From Myroides oncorhynchi (GTDB taxonomy: Bacteria > Bacteroidota > Bacteroidia > Flavobacteriales > Flavobacteriaceae): a DNA stretch of 64,000 bases. Of the stretch, positions 1 through 8,088 are shown piece after piece. A program made the translations under genes and the position numbers. The notes under the pieces are model-generated. The model was not told the DNA's origin. It did no database searches and saw only the letters and a program-made list of their open reading frames with translations. Each line of letters opens with the position of its first letter. Position 1 is the stretch's first letter. The stretch lies in the NCBI RefSeq assembly GCF_020905415.1, contig NZ_JAJJMP010000001.1, positions 2,243,501-2,307,500 on the forward strand, read 5' to 3'.

Positions 1-2
1 AA

Positions 3-71
3 CCGCTAGAATTAGGCAAGCAACCGCAGGAATGTGATGTAAAGAGAAGAGGCTGTTATATTATTAGCTAA
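3..71 (+). CDS. C-terminal end of an unidentified gene cut by the window edge
   Basis: One frame is open from the left edge and ends at TAA 69-71, encoding 22 residues ending GCYIIS. It stops 11 bases before a bidirectional terminator hairpin, which is where the end of a convergent gene is expected. The fragment is too short to identify, and the frame could also be open by chance. Confidence 0.35.
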   Translation, partial: PLELGKQPQECDVKRRGCYIIS

Positions 72-82
72 GTTATAGGTAC

Positions 83-119
83 AAAAAAAGAGACTGTACT
101 GTGTACAATCTCTTTTTTT
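83..119. terminator. Bidirectional terminator between rplS and the left-edge gene
   Basis: AAGAGA at 88-93 pairs with TCTCTT at 109-114 and TGTAC at 95-99 pairs with GTACA at 103-107. The stem is flanked by an A run and a T run, so it can act on both strands. It lies just downstream of the rplS stop codon. Confidence 0.85.
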
Positions 120-138
120 ATAACTCTTAGAAAGTTGA

Positions 139-489
139 TTATCTTCTTCTTTCTTTGATTTTTGCTTTTTTACCAGTAAGTTCTCTGAAGTAGAAGATAC
201 GAGCTCTACGTACTTTACCTCTTTGATTAACTTCGATTTTTTCTAAAGCTGGCATGTTAACTGGGAAGATACGCTCTACACCAACGTTACCTGACATTTT
301 ACGGATAGTAAAAGTTTCAGTAGCACCGTGTCCTCTTCTTTGAATAACTACTCCTTTAAAGAACTGAGTTCTTTTTTTGTCACCCTCTTTAATTTCGTAG
401 TAAACTGTGATAGTATCTCCTGCATTGAATTTAGGAAATTCTTTTTTTGTAACTAATTCGTCTTGAACGAATTTCATTAAATCTGCCAT
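139..489 (-). CDS. rplS: 50S ribosomal protein L19
   Basis: L19 sits at the 30S-50S interface of the ribosome. The 116-residue product has the usual length and the family blocks: FNAGDTITVYYEI near the start, FKGVVIQRRG, then GVERIFPVN around residues 70-78 and the basic tail RRARIFYFRELTGKKAKIKE. The ATG is preceded by an AT-rich leader of about 65 nt containing a small hairpin (533-546), with a good flavobacterial promoter at 563-591. It follows trmD on the same strand, the common rplS/trmD neighbourhood, but each gene has its own promoter and a hairpin separates them. Confidence 0.98.
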   Translation of the reverse strand: MADLMKFVQDELVTKKEFPKFNAGDTITVYYEIKEGDKKRTQFFKGVVIQRRGHGATETFTIRKMSGNVGVERIFPVNMPALEKIEVNQRGKVRRARIFYFRELTGKKAKIKERRR

Positions 490-532
490 TGTAAAAATGT
501 ATAAAAATTATTTTTCAGAACAACATTCACGG

Positions 533-546
533 ACCTCGCCAGAGGT
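533..546 (-). promoter_or_regulatory. Small hairpin in the rplS 5' leader
   Basis: ACCTC at 533-537 pairs with GAGGT at 542-546 around a 4-nt loop, inside the predicted rplS leader. Ribosomal protein leaders often carry autoregulatory structures. Whether this one binds L19 is only a possibility, because the stem is just five pairs. Confidence 0.3.
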
Positions 547-562
547 TGATCCAAATCGTGTG

Positions 563-591
563 CAAATATAAAAATAAAAACAGAATAACAA
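563..591 (-). promoter_or_regulatory. rplS promoter
   Basis: On the minus strand TATATTTG (570-563) matches the Bacteroidota -7 consensus TAnnTTTG, with TTG (591-589) 18 nt upstream as the -33 element. The predicted start of transcription is near 556. The -33 element overlaps the 5' arm of the trmD terminator hairpin. Confidence 0.7.
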
Positions 592-627
592 CTAATTATT
601 TTTAGTAAATAACTAGTTGTTATTCTG
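581..627 (-). terminator. trmD terminator hairpin
   Basis: A perfect 14-bp stem pairs 581-594 with 614-627, and the stem extends inside with TTATTT/AAATAA. It lies 46 nt past the trmD stop codon, between trmD and rplS. Confidence 0.7.
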
Positions 628-672
628 TTGTTTAGTTGTCGGTATTTACTTCTAAAGATAAAAATAATTATT

Positions 673-1356
673 TTAATCTTCTCTTTCTAGTAAATCAGGT
701 CTTCTTGTTTTCGTATGTTCATAAGCCATATCTTCTCTCCATTTATCTATGACTGCAAAATTACCACTTAGTAGTACATCTGGTACCTTCCATCCTTTGT
801 ATTCAGCTGGTCTAGTATAGATAGGTGGAGCTAGTAAGTTATCTTGGAAACTATCTGTTAAGGCTGATGTTTCATTAGATAGTACTCCTGGGATTAATCG
901 GATAATAGAGTCACATAAGATTGCAGCGCCTAATTCTCCTCCAGAGAGTACATAGTCACCGATAGAAATCTCTTTAGTGATAAAGTGATCACGTACACGT
1001 TGATCAACCCCTTTATAATGTCCACATAGAATAATAATATTCTTAAGCATTGACATTCCATTAGCCATTTGTTGATTTAATGTTTCTCCGTCGGGAGTCA
1101 TATAGATTACTTCATCGTATTCGCGTTCTGCCTTTAGAGCAGTGATACATTTATCTATTGGCTCTACACTCATTACCATTCCTGCACCACCACCGAATTG
1201 GTAATCATCTACGTTCTTATGCTTATTAGTACTGTAATCGCGTAAGTTGTGAAAATGTACTTCTACTAGTTCTTTCTCTATTGCTCTTTTAAGAATTGAA
1301 GCTTGAAAAGGACTTTCTATTAATTCTGGTAAAACGGAAATAATGTCTATGCGCAT
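673..1356 (-). CDS. trmD: tRNA (guanine-N1)-methyltransferase TrmD
   Basis: TrmD methylates G37 of tRNAs using S-adenosylmethionine, which prevents frameshifting. The 227-residue protein shows the SPOUT trefoil-knot segments: [13 protein letters not shown] at about 110-122 and [13 protein letters not shown] at about 131-143. The conserved Asp of the [16 protein letters not shown] segment, used as catalytic base in the family, is present. The start [11 protein letters not shown] is the canonical N-terminus. A clear promoter lies at 1377-1407, so the gene is probably transcribed independently of the SMR gene upstream. Confidence 0.97.
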   Translation of the reverse strand: MRIDIISVLPELIESPFQASILKRAIEKELVEVHFHNLRDYSTNKHKNVDDYQFGGGAGMVMSVEPIDKCITALKAEREYDEVIYMTPDGETLNQQMANGMSMLKNIIILCGHYKGVDQRVRDHFITKEISIGDYVLSGGELGAAILCDSIIRLIPGVLSNETSALTDSFQDNLLAPPIYTRPAEYKGWKVPDVLLSGNFAVIDKWREDMAYEHTKTRRPDLLERED

Positions 1357-1376
1357 AATTACTTTTGATATTTTGA

Positions 1377-1407
1377 CAAAGGTACAATTGTATTCTGTAT
1401 CCTACAA
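1377..1407 (-). promoter_or_regulatory. trmD promoter
   Basis: The minus strand reads TACCTTTG at 1384-1377 (TAnnTTTG) with TTG at 1407-1405, spacing 20 nt. It sits in the 58-nt gap between the SMR gene and trmD. Confidence 0.7.
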
Positions 1408-1414
1408 AACAGAA

Positions 1415-1747
1415 TTAATGTGCCTGACTTTTAGAGAATAATTGAATAACTAGTACTCCTATGATTATTAAGGCTATTCCTAGTAATGCAGGTGTATCTA
1501 ATTTTTGTTTGTATAAGAAGTAGGCTGCTATTGTAACTAGGACTATTCCTATACCTGACCATAACGCATAAGCTATCCCTATGGGAATAGTACGCAGCGT
1601 AAGACTCAATAGATAGAATGCACCTGCATATCCTATTAATGTTATAGCAGCAGGCACTACCTTAGTAAATCCCTCACTTGCTTTAAGTGATGTAGTAGCT
1701 ATCGTTTCAAGCAGTATTGCGATAAGTAAGAAGATTAGATTCTTCAT
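1415..1747 (-). CDS. SMR-family (EmrE-like) multidrug or quaternary-ammonium efflux protein
   Basis: The 110-residue protein has four predicted membrane helices and the small multidrug resistance signature. The membrane-embedded Glu in LLETIATTSLKASEGFT (residue 14) is the proton/substrate site of EmrE, and PIGIAYALWSGIGIVLV matches EmrE helix 3. Members exchange protons for cationic disinfectants and dyes as dimers in the inner membrane. Only one SMR gene is present, so a homodimer is expected. Guanidinium exporters of the same superfamily are the alternative, but the KASEGF motif favours the EmrE/Qac branch. Confidence 0.9.
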   Translation of the reverse strand: MKNLIFLLIAILLETIATTSLKASEGFTKVVPAAITLIGYAGAFYLLSLTLRTIPIGIAYALWSGIGIVLVTIAAYFLYKQKLDTPALLGIALIIIGVLVIQLFSKSQAH

Positions 1748-2007
1748 TTTTTTAGCAAAAATACTTTTTATATTTGTTTTCTGTCTAAAAAAGACACTCT
1801 ATTTTTATTCATTAGAGAATTTGATTAACAAACAAGGATTTTAGAATCAATTAATAAGTACAATGGTGATTTGTAGTAAGAGGGACAATGTTTCTTTTAC
1901 AGTATTCAGTTTTTATAGACTAATTATCTTCGTTGTAAATCTTCTGCATTTGTTGTGTTAATTATAATTTATTACGCTAGCTTAAGATTTATGATTTTGA
2001 ATTAGTA

Positions 2008-2015
2008 TAAATTTG
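2008..2015 (+). promoter_or_regulatory. Putative -7 box immediately before the MFS gene
   Basis: TAAATTTG fits TAnnTTTG and ends only 5 nt before the ATG at 2021, which would place the transcription start on or next to the start codon. No -33 TTG at normal spacing was found, so this is tentative. Confidence 0.35.
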
Positions 2016-2020
2016 CACCT

Positions 2021-3175
2021 ATGAGTTTATCAAAATCAAATGTTTTATTTATGGCAGCGGTTACGGGATTAATCGTTGCTAACTTATATTATTGCCAACC
2101 CCTTATTCCTTTGATATCAGAAGAGTTTGGGGTGTCAGAGTCTTCAGCAGGTACTTTGACTTATTTGACACAAGCTGGTTATGCAGTAGGAATGTTTCTA
2201 ATGATCCCCCTAGGAGATATGTTAGAGCGAAAGAAACAAATTATTATCACTACTATATTTGCTACTATAGCTTTAGCATTGACAGCAGTAGTTAAGGATT
2301 TCTTTTGGCTTCAAATTATCAGTTTCGTATTAGGAGCAACCTCTATAGTACCGCAATTAGTACTGCCATTAGCGGCAAGCTTATCTTCTGATGAGCAGCG
2401 AGGTAAGGTAATAGGTACGGTTGTCAGTGGATTGTTAATCGGAATCCTTTTTTCTCGTACTGTCAGTGGATTTATTGGTGTATGGTTAGGTTGGAGAGGA
2501 ATGTTCTGGATAGCTACAGGAGTTAGTGTCATCTTGGTTCTGATGATTCAATGGAGGCTTCCTTATAATAAACCAACATTTAATGGAAGAGTAATAGACT
2601 TGTATAAATCTTTATTTGTATTGATAAAAGAACAACCTATACTTAGAGAATCAACTGGTATTACAGCATTGGCATTCGCTCAGTTCGGTACGTTTTGGAC
2701 TACAATGGTATTGTTGTTACACAATAAGCCTTTTGAATATGATTCAGCATTGATAGGGTCATTCGGTTTGATAGGAGCATGTGGAGCTTTTGCTGCACCG
2801 TTAGTAGGTAAGTTTGGCGGATCAAGTGGTTCGCGTAAATTGATACTTTATGGCATAGTTATGACACTACTTAGTTTTGTCATTTTTTACTTTTCTGCTA
2901 CATCTGTCATTGGTTTGATTGTTGGTATTGTATTGATTGATTTGGGATTACAGACTATCCATGTGTCTAATCAAACCCGTATTTACTCGTTGTTACCAGA
3001 GGCACGTAACAGGTTAAATACTGTCTATATGTCATTTAGTTTCTTAGGAACAGCTTTTGGCTCGGCTTTTGGATTATATTTGTGGAAGTTTTTTGGATGG
3101 AGTGGAGTATGTATAGGGGGGGCGTGTTTAGCATTGCTTTCGTTTATCGTATATCTTGCTGCAAATAAGAAATGA
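2021..3175 (+). CDS. MFS transporter, drug:H+ antiporter type
   Basis: The 384-residue protein has about twelve hydrophobic segments and the MFS motif A region GDMLERKKQ at about 64-72, between helices 2 and 3. The N-terminus NLYYCQPLIPLISEEFG is typical of the DHA1 subgroup that includes E. coli YgaY/YnfM-like exporters. It probably exports small organic compounds using the proton gradient; the substrate is unknown. It stands alone, divergent from the SMR gene across a 273-nt gap, with a weak TTAGCC/GGCTAA hairpin (3187-3204) after its stop. Confidence 0.88.
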   Translation: MSLSKSNVLFMAAVTGLIVANLYYCQPLIPLISEEFGVSESSAGTLTYLTQAGYAVGMFLMIPLGDMLERKKQIIITTIFATIALALTAVVKDFFWLQIISFVLGATSIVPQLVLPLAASLSSDEQRGKVIGTVVSGLLIGILFSRTVSGFIGVWLGWRGMFWIATGVSVILVLMIQWRLPYNKPTFNGRVIDLYKSLFVLIKEQPILRESTGITALAFAQFGTFWTTMVLLLHNKPFEYDSALIGSFGLIGACGAFAAPLVGKFGGSSGSRKLILYGIVMTLLSFVIFYFSATSVIGLIVGIVLIDLGLQTIHVSNQTRIYSLLPEARNRLNTVYMSFSFLGTAFGSAFGLYLWKFFGWSGVCIGGACLALLSFIVYLAANKK

Positions 3176-3239
3176 TAAAAGTATAATTAGCCAAAATAGG
3201 CTAAGTGAAGTTATTCAAAAACGATAAAATAATAGAACA

Positions 3240-4172
3240 ATGGAAAACGGTATTTACGCTAAGTTCAACACATCAAAAGGAGCTATTTTAGTTAAGCTTA
3301 CTGAGGAATTAACTCCTGGTACAGTAGGAAACTTCGTAGCTTTAGCAGAAGGTAATCTAGAAAATGATGCACGCCCACAAGGTAAACCTTACTATGATGG
3401 TCTTAAATTTCACAGAGTTATTCCTGACTTTATGATTCAAGGAGGTTGTCCATTAGGTCAAGGTTCTGGTGGTCCAGGTTATAAATTTGATGATGAGTTT
3501 CATCCAGCGTTAAGACACGATGGTCCTGGAGTATTATCTATGGCTAATGCAGGTCCTGGTACAAACGGATCTCAATTTTTTATTACTCATGTAGCTACTC
3601 CTTGGTTAGACGGTAAGCACACTGTTTTTGGTAAAGTTGTAGAAGGACAAGATATCGTTGATGCAGTAGCACAAGGAGATATTTTAGAAGCAGTAGAAAT
3701 TATCAGAGTAGGTGATGCTGCTGAGAAGTGGAATGCTATAGAGGCATTCAGAACGTTCGAAGGTTCAAGAACAAAAAGAGAAGCAGAAGCGAAAAAAGCT
3801 GCTTTAGCTGAAGTAGAAAAATTAGCTGCTGGGTTTGAAGAAACTGCAAGTGGATTAAGATATCAAATGATCGTTAACGGTACTGGTAAACAAGCAGAAA
3901 AAGGTAAAACTGTATCTGTACACTATAAAGGTGCTTTAGCTAACGGAACTGAGTTCGATAGTTCATACAAAAGAAAGAAACCAATCGAGTTTCCGTTAGG
4001 TATGGGACATGTAATCGAAGGATGGGATGAAGGTATTGCTTTATTAAAAGTGGGTGACAAAGCAAGATTTGTTATTCCTTCTTACTTAGGATACGGTGAG
4101 TCTGGTGCAGGTGGAGTTATTCCTCCTAATGCAGTATTAGTATTCGACGTAGAGTTAATGGACGTAAAGTAA
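3240..4172 (+). CDS. Cyclophilin-FKBP fusion peptidyl-prolyl isomerase (dual-family immunophilin)
   Basis: Two prolyl-isomerase domains of unrelated folds are joined in one 310-residue protein. Residues 5-160 are cyclophilin, with the active-site blocks [13 protein letters not shown] (Arg, Phe, Met, Gln), NGSQFFI and [11 protein letters not shown] charged helical linker follows at about 160-198. Residues 200-310 are FKBP, with [20 protein letters not shown] and VLVFDVELM, so the FK506-pocket residues are kept. No signal peptide is seen, so it should be cytoplasmic and assist folding. Dual immunophilins of this order are known in Flavobacterium. A strong terminator follows directly. Confidence 0.95.
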   Translation: MENGIYAKFNTSKGAILVKLTEELTPGTVGNFVALAEGNLENDARPQGKPYYDGLKFHRVIPDFMIQGGCPLGQGSGGPGYKFDDEFHPALRHDGPGVLSMANAGPGTNGSQFFITHVATPWLDGKHTVFGKVVEGQDIVDAVAQGDILEAVEIIRVGDAAEKWNAIEAFRTFEGSRTKREAEAKKAALAEVEKLAAGFEETASGLRYQMIVNGTGKQAEKGKTVSVHYKGALANGTEFDSSYKRKKPIEFPLGMGHVIEGWDEGIALLKVGDKARFVIPSYLGYGESGAGGVIPPNAVLVFDVELMDVK

Positions 4173-4183
4173 TAATCATACAA

Positions 4184-4215
4184 AACTCTCAGTTTAAACG
4201 CTGAGAGTTTTTTTG
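4184..4215 (+). terminator. Terminator after the immunophilin gene
   Basis: AACTCTCAG (4184-4192) pairs with CTGAGAGTT (4201-4209) and a T run follows. Its T tract overlaps the more upstream candidate start (4213) of the next gene, which argues for the downstream ATG at 4237. Confidence 0.9.
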
Positions 4216-4236
4216 TTATATAAATATAGAGTTAGT

Positions 4237-5175
4237 ATGAAAGTGGATTTCTTAGCTTGTTTAGACCGTATTAGACCTTATACTCATTATACTCCTATTA
4301 TGGAGTCTGGTCATATAGAGAACTTTTTAGGTAATGATTTATATTTTAAGTGTGAGAACTTTCAACGTGCGGGAGCTTTTAAGATGAGAGGAGCTGTAAA
4401 TGCTATTCTTCAGTTAACAGATGCCCAAAGAGAGAAAGGAATTGTGACACATTCGTCAGGCAATTTTGCTCAAGCATTAGCTTTAGCGGCTAAGTATATC
4501 GGTGTAAAATGCTATATAGTAATGCCTCACGATGCGCCAGCTGTGAAGCGCAATGCTGTGATAGTCTATGGTGGAGAGATTATAGAATGCGCTCCTACAT
4601 TAGACTCTAGACAGCGTATATGTAATCAAATCTTAGAAGATACTGGAGCTACATTTATACATCCATCTAATGATTTAAATGTTATTATAGGACAAGGGAC
4701 TGCTGCTATGGAACTTTTAGAAAAACAGCCTGATTTAGATGTCATCATTACACCTGTAGGTGGTGGTGGACTTATTTCGGGTACTGCATTAGCAGCTAAA
4801 GCATTTGGTAAAGCTACAATAGAAGTTATTGGAGGGGAGCCATTAGAAGCTGATGATGCTTATCGTTCAATGCAAAGTGGACAAATAGAGTGTAATGAAA
4901 CTACGGATACGATAGCTGATGGTTTACGTACACAGTTAGGCGATATTACTTTTCCGATTATAAGGGATAATGTGTCATCTATCGTTAGAGTACGTGAGAA
5001 TGAAATAGTTAGTTCGATGAGATTAATATGGGAACGTATGAAGATTATCGTAGAACCGAGTAGTGCAGTTGCTCTTGCTGTATTGATAAAAGAGAGACCG
5101 TCTTTCTCTGGTAAGAAAGTAGGAATTATCTTATCAGGAGGCAATGTAGATTTGAATAATCTTCCTTTTGAATAA
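4237..5175 (+). CDS. PLP-dependent threonine/serine dehydratase (or serine racemase)
   Basis: A 312-residue fold-type II PLP enzyme. The PLP-binding lysine is in GAFKMRG (about residue 49), SSGNFAQA at about 76-83 contacts the carboxylate, the phosphate-binding loop VGGGGL lies near 176-181, and the C-terminal SGGN contacts the pyridine nitrogen. There is no C-terminal ACT regulatory domain, so it resembles catabolic threonine dehydratases and eukaryotic-type serine racemases rather than biosynthetic IlvA. The ATG at 4237 is preferred over the one at 4213 because 4213 lies in the preceding terminator. Motifs alone do not separate dehydratase from racemase. Confidence 0.9.
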   Translation: MKVDFLACLDRIRPYTHYTPIMESGHIENFLGNDLYFKCENFQRAGAFKMRGAVNAILQLTDAQREKGIVTHSSGNFAQALALAAKYIGVKCYIVMPHDAPAVKRNAVIVYGGEIIECAPTLDSRQRICNQILEDTGATFIHPSNDLNVIIGQGTAAMELLEKQPDLDVIITPVGGGGLISGTALAAKAFGKATIEVIGGEPLEADDAYRSMQSGQIECNETTDTIADGLRTQLGDITFPIIRDNVSSIVRVRENEIVSSMRLIWERMKIIVEPSSAVALAVLIKERPSFSGKKVGIILSGGNVDLNNLPFE

Positions 5176-5177
5176 AA

Positions 5178-5207
5178 ATAAGGGTGTCACTAGATGGACA
5201 CCCTTTT
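5178..5207. terminator. Bidirectional terminator between convergent genes
   Basis: AGGGTGTC (5181-5188) pairs with GACACCCT (5197-5204), with A-rich and T-rich flanks. It separates the dehydratase gene (plus) from the EamA transporter (minus). Confidence 0.9.
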
Positions 5208-5237
5208 ATATTTTTTAGGTATTAGGTAATGCAGAAC

Positions 5238-6155
5238 TTATATTTTATGCTGTGTTGCTTTCTTTTTGAATGTAGGTATCTTGATGTCTTTTCTACCAAA
5301 GTATAATCCTGCAACGATTAGTATTCCTCCTATTATCTGTATGTAACCAAGTACTTCTCCATCAAATAACCCCCAACAGAATGCTACTAATGGCATAAGT
5401 AAAGAAACAGATGAAGCAAAGCTAGCATTGGTCTCGTGTATTAGTTTATAGTAGTAAATATTCGCTAATGCACTTCCAAACAAGGCTAGTAAAAAGACAA
5501 AGCCTAATCCCTTCAATGCTTCAGGATGTTCGCCGATAGTTTGAAAAAAACCTGAAGAGATTAATACAATTAATGCAGGTATAAGAAGTACTAATTCAAT
5601 AAAGGCCGTCCAAACTAATGGAGGGATATTCCCCATGTATTTTTGAGTTAATAGACCACTGTATGCGTACATTAAGGAAGCGATGACTAATAATAGATGA
5701 TAGAACCAATCACTAGAGATTATATTGCCTGAATCAGGGGACTGTAATAATAATATAACTCCTATAAAAGAGAGGATAACTCCTGTTACTTCGCCTAAAT
5801 GCGTTTTATATTTAAAGAATAAGACCCCAAGTACAATTACGAAGATTGACATCAAAGCGTTGAGTATTCCAGCGATAGAACTATCTAAATGTACTTCTGC
5901 TATCGGGAATAGAAACATCGGTATAAAGCTACCTACTAAGGCGGTTAAGAATAACCAGTGAAATGTTTTCTTAGGAAGTTTACTGATATGTTTTAATGAG
6001 ATAGGAAGTAAGAATAGTCCGGCGAATGTTATTCGTAGAGCGCCTACTTGAATAGGAGTGAAGTACTCGAGACCTCGCTTGATCAAGATAAATGAGGAAC
6101 CCCAGATTAGTGAGAGTACAACAAGTGTAATCCAATGTTTAGGTTTTAGTTTCAA
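5238..6155 (-). CDS. EamA/DMT-family transporter
   Basis: The 305-residue membrane protein has about ten hydrophobic helices arranged as two EamA repeats (roughly 8-140 and 150-285). The first begins with the family hallmark SLIWGSSFILIKRGLEYF. Members export metabolites such as amino acids or their analogues; the substrate here is unknown. The tail FGRKDIKIPTFKKKATQHKI is cationic and probably cytoplasmic. It is a single gene on the minus strand. Confidence 0.9.
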   Translation of the reverse strand: MKLKPKHWITLVVLSLIWGSSFILIKRGLEYFTPIQVGALRITFAGLFLLPISLKHISKLPKKTFHWLFLTALVGSFIPMFLFPIAEVHLDSSIAGILNALMSIFVIVLGVLFFKYKTHLGEVTGVILSFIGVILLLQSPDSGNIISSDWFYHLLLVIASLMYAYSGLLTQKYMGNIPPLVWTAFIELVLLIPALIVLISSGFFQTIGEHPEALKGLGFVFLLALFGSALANIYYYKLIHETNASFASSVSLLMPLVAFCWGLFDGEVLGYIQIIGGILIVAGLYFGRKDIKIPTFKKKATQHKI

Positions 6156-6184
6156 TGTAAGAATATTAAAATGCTAATATAAAA

Positions 6185-6210
6185 AAAGACCACAATAACT
6201 TGTGGTCTTT
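6185..6210 (-). terminator. Terminator of the glutamate synthase-like gene
   Basis: AAAGACCACA (6185-6194) pairs with TGTGGTCTTT (6201-6210), with one extra A-T pair inside and a 4-nt loop. On the minus strand the stem is followed by T residues, 27 nt after the stop codon of the 6237 gene. Confidence 0.9.
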
Positions 6211-6236
6211 TATATGAATGGAGCTTGTTAGAGCTA

Positions 6237-7793
6237 CTATTTTACTTTTCTAGTGTCTAAGTTACCGAAGTACATGTCTTGGAAACTTTTAATTACACCG
6301 TGGTCAATACGTTTATAGAATGTGTTAGGGTTAACTTCTTGTGTATTTTCATATCCACAAGCTGAGATAAATTCACCTAAAGCTTTCATAGTATTTTTAT
6401 GGAAGTTAGCTACACGCATTCTCTTATCAGTAACGTCTAATCCTTTGTATAAAGTTTCGTCTTGAGTAGCAATACCTACTGGACAGTGACCACTATCACA
6501 TTGTAGAGCTTGGATACATCCTAAAGCGAACATCATACCACGTGCACTGTAACAAGCATCAGCTCCTAAAGCCATTGTTTTAGCAATGTCAAAAGCAGAA
6601 ATAATACGACCAGAAGCTAGTAATTTAACTTTATCTCTTAGTCCGTTTTCGATTAATGCTTTATTAGCGAATACTAAAGCATCATTTAATGCCATACCCA
6701 TATAATCGATAAACTCTAATGGAGCAGCACCTGTTCCTCCTTCAGCACCATCAATAGTGATAAAGTCAGGGTAGATATTTGTTTCCACCATCGCTTTCAC
6801 GATATCTAAGAACTCGTCTTTTTTACCAATACAGATTTTAAAACCAATAGGTTTACCATTAGATAACTTTCTCAACTTAGCGATGAAGTGCACTAACTCT
6901 GTTGGGTTAGAGAAAGCAGAGTGACTTGATGGAGAGTGTACAGTAGTGTGAGGAGTAATACTACGGATTTTAGAAATCTCAAGTGTATTCTTCTCAGCAG
7001 GTAAAAGACCTCCATGACCAGGTTTTGCTCCTTGAGATAGTTTAAGCTCGATCATTTTAACTTCAGGATAGTTAGAACGCTCTTCAAATAAAGCATCGTC
7101 AAAGAAACCTTTCTCATTACGACATCCGAAGTATCCTGTACCTACTTGCCAAATGATATCTCCTCCTGAACGGTGGTATTGACTGATTCCACCTTCTCCT
7201 GTATTGTGTGCGAATCCACCTATCTTAGCTCCTTCGTTTAAAGCTGTAATTGCTTTTTTACTTAAAGCACCATAACTCATTGCACTAATGTTATAAACAC
7301 TTGCACTATATGGTTGACTACATAAGTCACTACCGATAGTAGTTCTAAAATTTGTATCTGATATATGTTTAGGGTATACTGAGTGAGAAGCCCATTCGTA
7401 ACCAATACGGTTAGGGTCATCTTGCATACCAAAAGAAACAGTCTGTTTCTCGTTTTTTGCTCTTTGATAAACGATTGAACGTTCACGTCTATTAAATGGT
7501 TTTCCGTCTAATTCACCTTCCCAGAAGTATTGACGCATCTCAGGTCTGATAGCTTCAAACATATATCTGAATCTTGCGAAAATTGGGTAGTTTTTACGAA
7601 TTGTATGTTTGTCTTGTAATTTATCTATTACAGCAAGTGTTACAAGAAAACCTGAAATAATGATATTTACTATACTTGCAGTTGATTGGTTACAGAAAAT
7701 GAACGAAGCAATAGAGCAGATAAGGTAAAGAAAAACGATAGCAACCGTTAATTGTCCAAATGTAAACCGGTTTAAAAATTTTTTGTGAAACAT
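6237..7793 (-). CDS. Membrane-anchored FMN-binding glutamate synthase-family protein
   Basis: The 518-residue protein has two N-terminal membrane helices (about 14-60) and then the FMN/synthase domain of the glutamate synthase large subunit (about 150-490). Visible blocks are GAKPGHGGLLP, TIDGAEGGTGAAP and CIQALQCDSGHCPVGIATQ; the last has the C-x5-C-x4-C spacing that ligates the [3Fe-4S] cluster in GltB. The glutaminase domain and the C-terminal beta-helix of true GltB are absent, and no gltD lies nearby. It is therefore a stand-alone flavin/Fe-S redox enzyme of uncertain reaction, not a proven glutamate synthase. Confidence 0.88.
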   Translation of the reverse strand: MFHKKFLNRFTFGQLTVAIVFLYLICSIASFIFCNQSTASIVNIIISGFLVTLAVIDKLQDKHTIRKNYPIFARFRYMFEAIRPEMRQYFWEGELDGKPFNRRERSIVYQRAKNEKQTVSFGMQDDPNRIGYEWASHSVYPKHISDTNFRTTIGSDLCSQPYSASVYNISAMSYGALSKKAITALNEGAKIGGFAHNTGEGGISQYHRSGGDIIWQVGTGYFGCRNEKGFFDDALFEERSNYPEVKMIELKLSQGAKPGHGGLLPAEKNTLEISKIRSITPHTTVHSPSSHSAFSNPTELVHFIAKLRKLSNGKPIGFKICIGKKDEFLDIVKAMVETNIYPDFITIDGAEGGTGAAPLEFIDYMGMALNDALVFANKALIENGLRDKVKLLASGRIISAFDIAKTMALGADACYSARGMMFALGCIQALQCDSGHCPVGIATQDETLYKGLDVTDKRMRVANFHKNTMKALGEFISACGYENTQEVNPNTFYKRIDHGVIKSFQDMYFGNLDTRKVK

Positions 7794-8088
7794 AAAATAG
7801 AATTTTAATGCAATCTTTTGTTGTTTAGTTTGTAATAGAATTGTCTGTTTATTTTTTATTCTAAATCAGTAGTTATTTATTGGTTTAAGGCTTACTGTTT
7901 TCTCGTCTCAAATCAATCCATATTTCCTGAAATTTACGAAGCAAAGGTAGCAAAGATTTTGAATTTACCTCATTTTTGTAATTATAATTTTCGGATTATA
8001 AAGCCATCAAAATATCAAATTGATAATTTTATACTCTTTTGATAATAGTGCTTTGATAATATGTTATTTATGCTTTGATAATCTATAT
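7794..8088. other. Gene-free gap with repeated TTTGATAAT motifs
   Basis: No credible reading frame is present. Three direct copies of YTTTGATAAT occur at 8037-8046, 8051-8060 and 8073-8082, and there is a related inverted motif ATCAAATTGAT near 8013-8023. A -7-like TACCTTTG lies on the minus strand at 7949-7942, upstream of the glutamate synthase-like gene. The repeats could be operator sites for that gene, or simply AT-rich sequence after the ClC gene. Confidence 0.4.

Noticed and set aside
8037..8082. TTTGATAAT repeats as replication iterons or an origin
   Set aside because: Only three copies, no rep, dnaA or DnaA-box cluster nearby, and the surroundings are ordinary chromosomal genes.
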